Shown here: positions 32,815-44,638 of the stretch, one piece after another | How positions within the stretch are numbered: position 1 is the first letter of the stretch | Layout of the letters: every line of letters starts with the position of its first letter | Assembly: GCA_030704615.1 (NCBI GenBank) | Contig: CM060731.1 | Span: forward strand, 18,600,001-18,664,000 | DNA length: 64,000 nt | Direction of reading: 5' to 3' | Source: Takakia lepidozioides | Taxonomy: Eukaryota > Streptophyta > Takakiopsida > Takakiales > Takakiaceae | Made by a program: the position numbers and the translations under genes | The notes under the pieces: generated by a model | What the model was told of the DNA's origin: nothing | Seen by the model: only the letters and a program-made list of their open reading frames with translations | Databases searched by the model: none

Positions 32815-33564
32815 TTTGTCTTAGAGACAAATTATTGTTCAACATATTACACTATACTCCTTTGATTGGAGTTTGTTTATTTATCATTTTTATTGAAAAT
32901 TTCAGTGACATCCCGTGTACTTAGTTTGTTGTATGCTATATCGACAAAGCATCATCCAAAAAACACAAATTTATGTAGTTTTTTTTAGTTGTGCTTTTGC
33001 TGCACCATAAAAGGTAACCATAGAATTACACATGTTTAATTTGTTTTGTATTTTGAATTAAGATCCTTAAGTAGTTAGTTAGTTTTAGTTGTTCTTTGCT
33101 ACACCGTACGAAAACTTATAAAATCTCTGGTTTTCTGTTTTTAATGGAGACCATGCGTATTTAACTTGTTATATATACCATAAAAGACAATCACAAAAAA
33201 TATATAAGTTTATTTACTTCTGTTTTACTAATAAATTCCCTGGTTTTAGTTGAAAATTCTGAATATTCAGTATGACCAATCAGATCAGTTCATCTAATTT
33301 TCCAGAAGAATAAAAAAATTAAAAGAATTTAATATATTTTTAAAAAAGAACCGGAACCTAACCGGGAACCGGTGTTTTTTTTTCCAGCAACTAACCGGCA
33401 ACCGGAACCGCCCCCATGTTAAAAAGTCAGATGCTGAACTGGACCGGAACCGCCTTAATAAAAAATAACCGGATCCGGATCCGGAACCGTCTCTTCAAAA
33501 ATTTGTGGAACTGGAACCGAAGGTTCCTTCACAAAGGCAAGAACCGCCCAACACTGGTATAAAC

Positions 33565-35639
33565 CCCCGATGTTTTTCATCTAACCTAGATGAAATACGG
33601 ACTACATCCGTTGAGTGCAAGACAAGATGAACGCACGATGTCTTTCATCTTCCGCGAATGAGAAACAGACAACGTCCGTCGGGCGTACAGGCTGGGCCAG
33701 ACATGGGAAAACCCTGCGCAACTCTAATGTCTTTCTTTTTGCGCTGCAAGAGCGCGCGCGATGGCGGCTTGGGAGGAGCGATGGTGCTTGTGCTGCAGAT
33801 ACTTTGAGCTGCCAATCCTTGAGTGTTTATGGCTCCTGTGAGCGCCGCCTAGGCGGGCTCTTTAAGGCGATGGCGGTGGCTTAGAGATGAGGAGATTCAC
33901 TGTCTTAGTTGTCTGTTTTTTTGCTGCACAAGGGAACCGCGGCAATGATGGCGGAGGTATCACCTGCATGCTTATGACGTTTCCCTAGGAGCCTCCTCTG
34001 GATCTTTGATGAATGGTGGCGTCTTGGTAGAACAAGGAAGTCTCTCTCCCTCCCTTTATAAACCCTAACTTTTAAGACCAAGCTCTTTTTTCTTGTGCTT
34101 GGCAAGACTTTGCTTTGGTTAAGGTAGCAGTGTTGTGGTGCTGGCGGAGTCCTCCCTGCACGGTTCGGCTTGTGGAGAGATGACGACTCTCCCCCAGACA
34201 GTAAAAAAGGTTTTTTTTTCTATTTGTTTTGCTTCCCTGCTTTCTTTGGCATTCCTGCGCTTAGATATAAGTGACCTCGATAGCAAGTGTGGAAGCCTGT
34301 TACTCACCTCGTGCATCCTCACTAACTCACAACGCGTTGTGGTTGTTTTTGGGACGGGCACAGGTGAGGGCTTCCACTTAATATTCTGATGTCTAGGTGA
34401 TGTTGGATGCCAAGTGGGATTGCAGAGCAGGGGAAGGAATCGCTTGCCAGGGACTCATCTTAAAATGTCGAAAAACTAAACTACTCTATGGTTTTTCTTG
34501 ATCCTACCTCTTTCCTTCCTTGATTTTTGAAGAACAAGTGTAATGCTTTCTACGATGGGCTATTTCGGCCCAGCCAGTGGAAAACCTCTGTTATGTGGTG
34601 ACAGCCTGGTTTATGATGGCTTGTGTGAGAGACACACATCTGTTTTCCAGGCCCTAGTTTGCTTTGCTTACCTTATGGTAGTTGGAAACAAATTGAGAGG
34701 CTGAAAGGAACTGTTTGCTGCAACTACTCGGGTGCCTCTGTTGGTAAAAGGCCCCTGTTATGTTCCAACCCAGATGGCTTTGTTAGCTAGATGCTTAGGC
34801 CAGGGTATGGTGAAGTTTCTGCCTGTGGCTATTCGGCTGACACTGAAATATAGCAGTAATATAAATGGTAACTGGTTTTTGAGGCAGCCAGGGTGGTCAA
34901 GTGGAAATACCCCCTGGACATGGTGTAATGACATGGTCAAATGTGGAATGATATGAAGGGAGTACTGACAGTATCATATACTGTCACAAGATGTGTATGC
35001 AGTCCTTTATATTTACTTTGCTGTGTCATGAACTTTGATTTTCAGCTGTAGCAAGAAATAAAGGTATAGGGGTATTTTGGAAAACTTACCAGACATATCC
35101 ACCTCCCCTGTGGGGGCAAACTATGCTGCAGACCAGTCTAAACAAATATTGGCAAGGCAAGGTATTTAAATCTGTGATATCCAAGTGTTCCTTTCTTTTT
35201 TTAAGAAAACCCTCCATTACACCCATGGGGTTTTAGTAAGTATGCTTGGATTACAGCTTACAGACAGTAAATCTGTATGATTATTTGACCTGCACCACAT
35301 CAAGGCCAAAATATGGCCAAATACCCGCCATCCCACCCAGACCTCTGAAAGTGTATCATGATCATGACTGGTGGTCAATCGGCATCAGTGGCATACTCTT
35401 TGGGTTATGAATAATACTGACATGAACACATTACTGTGCATGGATGTAATTTTGGATTTTCTAAGCTTGGTGATTGATGGATGGTGCCACTGTTAAGTGG
35501 CTGATATGTCTGATTATTCTTTCATGACAATGACCCTAGGGGTCCTGTCTTTGTCTTGACATGACAAAAAGTATCTTCCCTCTCTTCTGTGATGCTCTCT
35601 TTTAAGCTCTCGACTAGATAAATTCAAGGTCAGATGGTG
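33565..35639. other. non-coding right arm
   Basis: Host sequence of the hAT resumes. No supported gene. The stretch contains the inverted counterparts of the left arm (see 24786-26830). A run of TCCGTCGGGCG with a GCGAATGAGAAACAG stretch at 33640-33690 is comparable to 26855-26910 inverted. Confidence 0.4.
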
Positions 35640-36045
35640 GGTACAGCTGTAACATATGTCCAACACCAGATATCCTAAGTTAATCGACTCTATATCTTGG
35701 AAACAGGACCGCCCTGTCAAACAGGGTAAGCCCTGGGAGAAGAGAGTAGAAGAGATTCTCAAGGATCTGAATCTGGACCCGCAAGTCTTGACCTTGCTGG
35801 ATAAACCTGACTTAGAGAGTGTAGTGTCCAAAGCCATGTCTGTTACCAGAAAATTGTCCGATGAAAATGAAGTTAGGAAGAAAACTTCCCTGAACCTGTT
35901 TCCAGTCTGTGACATGGGGATGACATCATGGATGCGCTCAAGGGTCTATCCCACTCTTGGCACCAGACCTAAATTTAAACTCAGGGCATGAAGACTACCT
36001 TTGAACAGTAAACAAAAGCAGAGAGGAAAGGGAGAGTGCAATTTC
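35640..36045 (+). mobile_element. LINE ORF2 fragment, inverted relative to the left copy
   Basis: The + strand reads LDKPDLESVVSKAMSVTRKL, SDENEVRKKTSLNLFPV, then a stop (TGA near 35989) and LPLNSKQKQRGKGEC, where similarity to 24032-24785 stops abruptly at about 36045, just before the zinc-binding cysteines. The left copy has TAG where this one has AAG in the KAMSV stretch. Both are defective. Confidence 0.7.
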
Positions 36046-36760
36046 CCTGACGTACTTCTGCTGCTGCTGCTTGAAGCGAGTTGGCGCGGCGAGCTGCTGC
36101 GGTGCTGTCGTGGCTGCCAGCGGCGCGGGTCCCGCCGCTGCAGGGCGTCTCTACCCCGCTCACCACGGCTCTCTCTCTCGTCAGCTCATTTAGGTCGCCC
36201 TCTGCGCGACGTTCCTACCACACAGGGGAGAGAGACATCTGTAGGTCGAAGGGAGGTGATGAGCAAAACACTTAAGACATGCAAGAAACAGACAAAGCAC
36301 GTAGGGTTTGTGGGGCTCAATGATGCAATGAAGTCGCGATTTTTCATTCAGGAGAAGCGGATGAAATCCAATTTTTCATTCAAACATGGATTGAGTACCA
36401 GATGAATGACGGGTTGGCAAAGGGATGAAATGTGAGATCAAGTTATCATTGATGGGATGAAATCGCGGAAATAAAGGAGATGCAGCAGTAATTTAGGAAC
36501 AAGGTGGCCATATTAAATATTAGTAAGTGGCATGCAGCTAAAAGAGTGGTTGAGAAACAAAACACGTGGGAATCGTATGTTTTTAGAAGTTGATGGGCCT
36601 GTGGCACAGAGGGGGATAAGACCCGGTGGCCGCCATACTTGATGTCCAAAAGCTGTAGGATCTTAAATATTGTTGACTTGCTATTAAATAATCACGTGAA
36701 GGAGACGGCGGGATAAGGTGGAGATAGGGATCAGCCCAAGTATAAGAGTAGTGGAGAGTG
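36046..36760. other. unassigned sequence between LINE fragment and element A
   Basis: GC-rich at 36050-36200 with CTGCTGCTGCTG. Strings TTTTTCATTC...GATGAAA at 36340-36400 resemble the short palindromes of 26831-27911. No gene is supported. GAGTG at 36756-36760 would be the left target copy of element A, but its partner lies outside the window. Confidence 0.4.
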
Positions 36761-37750
36761 TGTCGAGCGGCTTTTACTCACCCATCCCTTCGCTATCCGA
36801 GGTGGGAACTCCAAGATAGAAGAGTTGGAAATCTCTAAGCACTCAGCCTGCTCAGAACAATCAGTCATGACCTACAGCTAGTGTATCATGGGGGTGTTTC
36901 TTATTTGTACTCCTTCCCACATTCATGTTAGCGAGTTACCTTACTATCTGCAATTAAGTATCAGTTTGCTTCAGAAATCTATCAAGTTCCGTCCATTCAT
37001 TCCACAGCTTCACTCAGGTCTCTCTACACAGTGTGAGTATGAAGTATGTATCAGATTAATATCTATCAAGTATCAGGCTGAAGCCATGGTGTCTCTAATC
37101 TACTCTACATTACAATTCTACAGCTTGCATTCATCAACTAACAACAGATCGTCACTTCTCCTACTCCGTGCTCTTCATCCTTTTCCCCAGAGATGTGCTC
37201 TCCCCTCTATTTCCAAGCCCTGATGCCCGAAGTCCCCCACCAAGAAGTGATCCCTAGACGTCCCCGCTCTTCGCTTTTTCTACCTACAAGCTGTTCTAAC
37301 CGCTTTCCTAACTAACCGTCATCCCTATAGTACACGTTTATTTTTTCAGATGTCGTTCCCCCACCGTCGTTCCCTGCCAATGATAACTGTTCCCCAGCTG
37401 TGCCAAACTGTGACTGGCTGTATCAGGCTGTGGTGGGCTGTGACTGGTTGTGTCGGGCTGTGTAGGGCTGTGCGAAGCTGTGGCGGCTGTATCGGGCTGT
37501 GACTGGCTGTGTTGGGCTGTGTTGACTGTGGGAAGCTGTGTCGGCTGTGTCGGACTGTGACGGGCTGTGTTGGCTGTGCGAAGCTGTGACGGCTGTGTCA
37601 GGCTGTGATGGACTGTGTTGGGCTCTGTATCTCCCCCCTAAAGCCTGTTGCTGTCACCCCTAAGGCTTCTGTTGGTCTCAGTCTGTGTAAAAATTAAGGG
37701 TACCCCACAGATCCCGTAAAAGCGTCTAAGTCCCAAACAGCCCTCTAACA
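36761..37750 (-). repeat. element A 3' LTR
   Basis: This 990 bp LTR reads on the - strand from TGTTAGAGGG (ending at 37750) to CGCTCGACA (36761). It shares the stretch CTTTTACTCACCCATCCC with the LTRs of B and D. It contains a GGCTGTG-type minisatellite at about 37395-37630. Confidence 0.85.
37395..37630. repeat. GGCTGTGAC minisatellite in LTR A
   Basis: Many 8-13 bp units of the GGCTGTGA / GGCTGTGTCG / GAAGCTGTG type stand head to tail on the + strand. The same motif stands at the equivalent place in the LTRs of B and D. Confidence 0.85.
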
Positions 37751-37920
37751 TTTATCCCTCCTCCTCTCAAAAAGCCGTGACCTCACGGTTTACTGTTTGG
37801 GATTAGCAAACCTTTGTGAGCGAGCACCCTTGTGACGTTGAGAGTCTCGTGAAGGACTCCGTGTGCGAGCCCGTGTCCTGTCACTGGTTGAGGGAGATGA
37901 TTGAGCACTACCTGGAAATG

Positions 37921-40900
37921 TCAGTCCTTCATTTGGCTGATATCAAGGTAATTTTTCAAGCATAGGAGACCCCCGTCGCTTCTTCTCTGCCATATGAATT
38001 GCATAGTCCTCTGCCATGTCAAAAGAGTCCGCTGAAGAAACAGTAGTATCAGAATCGTCTTCCCCCCCCTGAGGTGTTTTAACGGTCGAACTCTAACTGG
38101 AATCCTCTGGGGCATACAATGTGGTCCCACCATGTCTGGAAGTTTAATCTGTAAAACTTGTTGTAAGCGCTGAATTGCAAAATTGGTGAAGACCCTGAAC
38201 TCCTTGTCTGTCCAGGTGAGTGGTGTACCAATGACTTGTGAATTGTGCAAGTTTTTTCCATGCCTCATGGCCCTTAAAGAAAATATCGTCAGGCTCGAAT
38301 TTCTGTGTTGACAAATTGTTCCAGGCCGCATGAAACCATGAACGAATTTGAGAATCCTTTTGTATCATAACTTTTGCCTCATATAGGTACATATGAGGTG
38401 ACACTGCAAGTAAGATCCAATGATCCCCATTGGAATAACTCAGAAAGCGCGATTGCATCTTCTGTTGTTCAATGTGATAACGTGCCAGAAAACAAGCAGC
38501 GTAGTATAGCCCGCAGCCCATGACAATACTTGCTACCTCCTTGGTCTTGGTATAAATGAATCCATGTACAACTTGGAAGGCAATTAATTCCTTCAACATG
38601 GTACTTGCCTCATGCCAGTATCTCGCAAAGTGATGATCCTCAATGGGTCGATTGTTCGGAAGAACCTTAGTCCTAGTTGCCACTGGTAGCCAAATGCGCA
38701 TGATTTGGTAGTAATGTGCCAACGATTGCGGAGGACTAAATTCCTTCCAAGCCAAATCCAACACAATGGGAATTTGGTTGAAGGGCATAATCATAGCCCG
38801 ACTGTACTCCCGTGCAGCAGGAGTTTTAGGTGGGTTAAAAACAGCATCCCCCCATACCTCAGGCTGTGGCGGCTGTGGTGTGGCTGTAGTAACAACAGGG
38901 TCAGCTACTGTCACAGTCACTTGTTGTGGTATTGGTAGCACTGGCTCTTGTACCACTGGCATCTCCTGCACCCCCTGCAAGAAGACTGAAAAGCTAAAGT
39001 TCTGGCTTGTAAATAAGAAGCCATCAGCTGCTCCTCAGGTACAAAGACTCTCTTGTCAATATTTGATGTCAGGTCCTCCACCTGAGTTTGTAGGCCGTCT
39101 ACATCCTCTTGTAGCTCTGCTATCCTACTATAGACATTGTCTATAGTAGTTGTGGCAATGTTCTGCACCTGCAGCCTAAGCTCATTCATCTCGGCTTGGG
39201 TGAGCTTCCGTGGTGCTTTGCCTTCCACCGGTCCTTGTGCTAACCAGACTTGCAGAAGGTGGTTATCCACCAAATTGGTTGTGGTACCTCTGAGAGTCTG
39301 CTCCTCTCTGAGTTTGTACATATCTAACTGCTGCTGTAAAGCCTCCATGCGCTTCGCATGAGGTTCAACCAAACTCGCATAGGCAGCAGCCAGATTATTA
39401 GCCTCCTTCCAAGCCTTGTTTGCCACAGAGAGTTCATTTCTATTGGTCATGAGCGTTTGTTGCAATTCCAGGATGTACCTCTCTTGGGTAGCTTCAACCT
39501 GCCTGTATTGCTTGAAAGTATTCTCATTGCGACAGATTGTATTCTTCATATCAATAATGAGTTTTGTCTGCTCGACATTATCTTGTGCCTTTATACATCT
39601 TTCCGCTTGGTTGTTAACTTCTTTTGTAGTTTGCTCAAGCGTAGTTGTGAGTATAGCACATTGTATGGCCATCCTGTCATGCACTGTCTGCAACTCCGTA
39701 TGTAGTGCATTTACTTCTTGCAACTTGCTCTCATGTTTCACCTGCATTTGATATAGCTGTTGCTTATGTGCTTCGTGCAACTGGTCCTGCGCGAGGCCTG
39801 CTTCAATCAAATGTTCCTTGGCCAACTGCAAAGCAGCTGTTGTATCCTCTAACTCTTGCTGTAACTTGATAGTGACCTCCTCATCAACCTTGTTTGCACA
39901 CTCAGTGGCAAGTCGAGCCTCAAACTCCTTCCTGAGTTCCTCCCTCAAAGCTGCCAATTGGGTAGATGGAACATGGGATTTCACATAAGTGCCCAACAAA
40001 TTAAATGTCCTGCTTATGGAACTCATAAGCATGGCCTGCTGAGGGTCATCATGGTGAGTTTGCTACTGTTCTCCTTGATCCTCAATAGTGTGATGCCTCA
40101 CGAACCATTCAGGCCATTGCCCTACCAGATTTTCTTCCTGAACCACCTCATCCACCACAGGTGCTGCAGTGTCTTGATATTCTCCCCCTTGTACCTCCAT
40201 CACAGGTGTGGTTATTACATGCATAGCAGGGTTTCCCCTGGACACTCGCTGCACCTCTGGAATCATTGTTTCCCTTATCAAGCCGGAATTTTCATAGAGA
40301 AGGTCACCCTTCTCTACTCAATGCTCCTCAAGCTACCCTTGTTGTACTCCTTCTATGGTATTTCCAACCCAAGCATGTGCCGCTCTTTGGCTTCTCTTTC
40401 ACACCATGAACAAGTACTAGAGCTTGCTCTTGAAACCCTAGTGTCTATCTTCTCCACACACAAGACGCTTCTCTTGTGATGCAAGAGCTATTTTCCAAGC
40501 TCTCAAACCCTTAGTGCACATACAAGCACTTACCTTGCAAAACCATGCAAGCTTTGTGATACAAGAGCTCTCTCCTAAGCTCTCCACCTCTGCAAAGTCT
40601 TGCAACTCAAAAGCTCTCTCCTTGAGCTCTCCACCTCTTTGATGCAATGCAAAAACACTCCTCCTTGCAACACCTTGCAAGCCTTGTGAGATACTTGAGC
40701 TTTCCTAGCTCTCTCACTCCTTGGTGTATACCAACACAAGTGCTAAAACTAATCCTTACACTCCGCACTCACAAGCATAAGGTGATCTTCTTGCAGTGAT
40801 AATGGAAGTGAACACACAATGGAAACACTTCACTCATGAATCCACTCAATCACATAAACTAATTTCGGCCATGACCTGTTCTGTAGTGGGAATGTCTAAT

Positions 40901-42319
40901 CTTTCTCCTTCTTGAGCAATTGGGGGTGATGTCACAGCATATACTAATTGTGGAACCTCTAAAACAACAGAGTCAATTGGCTGTGGTGGCTGTGACATTG
41001 AAGTGACTTCCTCTTCCCTCTCTGAAGGCCCTGCTTCCAATAATAGCAGCTCTCTGTGCTGCTGTGCCCCTTCCTGCACAAGAGCTTGGGAAACATTATC
41101 ATGCGGTTTCCGTGAAGCCAGTGGATCCGCCACTACAGTCTTTCCCCGCCTCTATCTCTTAGACTGGGGTTGCACTGCCAGTCCACCCTCACTGTGTGAA
41201 GAGCCTTGCTCTTCCATTGCAGTGGTTTCTGCCTCAAACACTCTCATCTCCTTTCTTTCCCGAGCATCAAGTATGCAAGAATCAAGAATTATTTGAGCAA
41301 TGATTGGGCCCGACACAATGATCGGAGACTTTGTAGCAGTGCCTTGTAACCTCTTCATCTCGTCCACCAATCCGTTGTACATTAGCTCCGCCCAAGCGAC
41401 ATCTTCTCCCCTCAAAGCTTTCAGGATCTCTTCTGTGAAAGACCTGCTCAAATATTGTTGGTTCTGTTTCATGGCAAACAGAATGTTCAAGATTTGGCCA
41501 ACCTCCCTAAGCCCTGGGTACTCGGTTTTGGTACAAGCAAAACCTTGAGTTTTAAAGAAACTCCCTTCTTGGAACAAATTCTCTATCCGCAATCTTGCCC
41601 TGTGCTCATCCACCTCCACATGTCCTGATGGCAAATCAAACAGTTGCTGCAGGTACTGGGGAGTAATTTCTATATCTACTCCCCTCACCTGAGTATCCGA
41701 GGCTCAAAGTTTTGGAGAAATTGTATCATGAACTGCTGATGATGCAAGGACCAGTCTTTGCGTAGCAATCCCTCCAATCGCAGCTCCTTCAGTAGCTGCA
41801 CCGCCTGTTGTAATCTCTTATTTCCGCCATAGCTTCAAAGCTATATCTTTGATTGTCTCTCCTGATGAGATGCCCGTTACTTGGAACGACGCCGACTCTT
41901 GCGCTCAGAATCCCTCCATTTTCTTGATTTTGTTTCTTGGTAATTACCCTCTGCAGATAATTCTGGCTGGTGATTGGCTATTGGCTATGTGATTTGTTTT
42001 GTAATTTAATTTCCTCCCATGGATTTTCCACTCTGGACTGTCCACTAGGATAGCACATGTGACATGGATTTCGCTTTTCGGTACTTTTAAAGGGTTCCGT
42101 TACCCTTTCCCTGTTTGCATTAATGGGCCCATAATAAGTTAATGTCCCGGGTAGGTACTTTGACGGCCAATTTTGTCTTCTTCTTTGATGACACTCGTCT
42201 TTGCAATCCATGGCCGGCTGTGTGTCTCGCCCTGGCGTCCACGTGTCTATTTTTAAACGTGCCTCCGTCCACTTTTCCGCCGGCCACTCTCCGGATGTTA
42301 ACCCACGTCCACCTGTCAC
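37921..42319 (-). pseudogene. element A long third ORF, broken
   Basis: The - strand pieces at 42319-41978, 41688-41152, 41133-40866, 40032-38917 and 38980-37921 match in order the 1350-codon frame of element B. A TAG at 41152-41154 stands where B has CAG. At the two places where B has TAG (50223 and 48663) this copy has CAG (near 41072 and 38966). A 2 base insertion near 38985 separates the coiled-coil part from the last part. An insertion of about 550 bp interrupts it at 40316-40865. Function unknown; see the B copy for domain description. Confidence 0.75.
40316..40865. mobile_element. insertion of about 550 bp in element A, type unknown
   Basis: Comparison with element B (around 50015-50020) shows B runs directly from CCCCCTTCTC to AATTTCTGCC, while A has an additional block here. 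The block is rich in CAAGAGCT, AAGCTCTC and CCTTGCAA repeats. I see neither clear terminal repeats nor a clean target duplication. It might be a solo LTR or a MITE. Confidence 0.55.
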
Positions 42320-42388
42320 TAATCCTATGGATTGTGTAACCCCAGTAGGCTGTGTTGAGCTGTGACAGGCTGTGTCATACTGTGGTAC

Positions 42389-44618
42389 TGTAGTGTGAAA
42401 AGAAGGGGCGTGAATCCCCTTCTGGGTGATTCTAATCTGTACTCCTCCTCAGTTGAAGGCAAAGCAAAAGGAAGGAACGTTCTAGTGATCCAGCCATCTT
42501 CACATGGCTGTGGATTTCCCTTAGTTCATTCGTGATCAGAGTTCATGCAATCCTCATCCACGCCGCAGAGAAGAGAAGACATGGATGGGGAGTTTTGAAT
42601 TGTTCTTGGTCTTGGTTCTATTTTTATACAACATCCTTGCCCTATGATCACAGTGCCAACAGTGCTGCCATGATCTTTTCTGTGATGCAACCAGCCCTAT
42701 GACAGCGCTGAACACGACCCTTAATGTGAAGCTCCCTTGAGCAGTGACACGTCGGAAGCACCCTTTTGTAATGATGACACAGATTTAGAGGGAGGCAGCT
42801 CAGATCTGCCATGAACTGCAGGGCCACTGGTCTCTTTCAGGATTCATGTTTTCTTCATCTTATTTCCCCAAATTGGCCATCCCCCATCAACCCCTTTTAC
42901 TGAGCAGCTCTCTCCCTTCCCAAATCCTTTTCTCTCTCTCTCTAATCTTGGTCTACAGGTTCCTCACTTCTTCAACAGCAGCATATCTACCATGCAATGC
43001 AATGCACAACTCAGCCAGGCATCCAGTGCACCCAGCCTTGAAATCATCCTCGGTCACACAAGGCATAACCATCCCATTCATCAGTGTCTCTCTCTCTCTC
43101 TCTCTCTCTCTCGTCAATGACCAGCCCTTCACACTACCTTTTTCCAAAAGAAGCCATTGCCCAAACAGCTCTCAGCCTTTCTATAGGTTTCAACCAAATA
43201 CCCCAACAGCCCTCTTTTCCCTTCAACTATGAACCTCAGTTGTTCATACCCTGAGACCATGCTGGAAACTAGTTCCAAAAGAAAAACAAATCAGTGCCGG
43301 TGTTGCCTCCCCTTCCACATCATCCTTTCTCTATTTTCAACAGTTCTAACTAACCCTCACTAGTGTTTTCAATCAGCCAAGCTAGGCCTACATTGGTTCC
43401 AGTGTATCAATACCCAGGGCAGCATTGTGTGCAGGTTCATAACACTGAAACAAAGAACAAGAATGAAGATAAACACTGACCATTCTGATTCAGTGACAAG
43501 CAGTCCCTCCACCACTCATTTCTCCTACTGACACTATAACATCAGGTGCATCCATCCTTTCCCTATCCTGGTTTGAAGTTTCAGAGTCTCCATTCCATTT
43601 CCAAAACCTTTTCCTCCATCACATATCTCTACCTCCTTCTCCTCTACATAGAGCCAGTCCTAAATCCACACCAAAACGATTTCTAAGTCACCACTCCCCC
43701 AAAAACCGAAGCCCACAGTCTACGAACTTATCTGTTTTATCCTCCAGCGAAGCGGTGGATCTGCCTGCCAAGATGGCACCTCACCATCGCCTGTCAGCAG
43801 CCACTTCAACCTATTCTCCTTGTCTTGATTCCAGTATTTATCATGCCATGATGGCTCCTCTTCATCCTATGGAACATCTTGTGGCTTGCCAACTAAATAC
43901 TCTATCCTTCTATGCGTGCAATTCTTCCCTAGGAATTGATATGGTCCTATAGTAAGATGACACAAAAGCAGCTATAAGCTTTGATTACAGATAACCTGAG
44001 TTGCCATCCAGCCATCACTTCACATGCCTCATCCCCTCCATTGATTGTGCCCATAACTCACTTCCTTGTGCTTCCGGCAGCTGGCCGTTTTCCTTGCTTG
44101 CTCATCTGCCCATAACTGTTTTCTTCAAGGCAATGGCGACAGCGGTGGTGCGCCGCTCTTCTTACATGCTCCTACTCCAGGAATTGATCATCACTACGAG
44201 AGAAGCGGCACCGCTTTCCTTTACACATAATACCAAGCAGAAGCACTTAATGCCGCTCTCAAAACCTTGCAGAGTCCCATAGCGTAGGTACAACCTCCCA
44301 CAAACTGACGGCCCTGACAACCCCACTGCTCGCAGCAGCTGCTAAGAGTTGCCCGTCATCTTCCTCTTCGTTTTCCTCAACCCGCGTTTCTAGGTTAAAC
44401 ACCTGGGATGAAAACGTGCATCCTACGGATGAAAATACGCATGGTCATGACTTAGCCATTTTTATCCTGGCAAAGCATAAGCACAGTATGCCCATGAAAT
44501 TACCTGTATGCAGGGATATATCCCTCCTGCAGTTGTACAATGGGCACTCCCGTTGTAGTGATGCAGGGTCTTAACGGTAAGACAAAATGTAATGTCACTC
44601 CCCTGCATTCACACTACA
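42389..44618 (-). repeat. element C 3' LTR (2230 bp)
   Basis: The left edge is TGTAGTGTGAA and the right edge TTCACACTACA, perfect 11 bp inverted termini. On the - strand the LTR begins at 44618; just upstream of it is AAAAAGGGAGACACACTACATA, which includes the expected polypurine tract (about 44625-44638). Left of 42389 is GGTAC in element A. The LTR holds only short frames. A (TC)n run lies at 43086-43113. Confidence 0.78.
43086..43113. repeat. (TC)n microsatellite
   Basis: A run of about 14 CT dinucleotides inside the element C LTR. Confidence 0.9.
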
Positions 44619-44638
44619 TATGTAGTGTGTCTCCCTTT

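Larger units (their letters stand above)
27912..33556 (+). mobile_element. hAT DNA transposon with 8 bp target duplication
   Basis: The ends are CAGTGTTGGGCGGTT at 27912 and its inverted form AACCGCCCAACACTG at 33556. The 8 bp GTATAAAC flanks both (27904-27911 and 33557-33564), the length typical of hAT. Both ends carry many short AACCGG and CCGGTTCC repeats (27950-28110 and 33350-33540) as subterminal sites. Inside are a decayed transposase on the + strand and a tandem array. At 5645 bp it has autonomous size but is now defective. Confidence 0.95.
36761..42388 (-). mobile_element. element A: 3' part of a Ty3/gypsy element, interrupted by element C
   Basis: The left end is a 3' LTR (TGTCGAGCGG at 36761 on the + strand). 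Coding sequence to 42319 corresponds block by block to the region after integrase in element B (47452-51740). Similarity runs up to CATACTGTGGTAC at 42388, where B continues GCTGTGATAGG and A is cut by the element C LTR. GGTAC at 42384-42388 is therefore the likely target site of C. The rest of A (pol, gag, 5' LTR) should lie beyond the right edge of the window. Confidence 0.85.
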
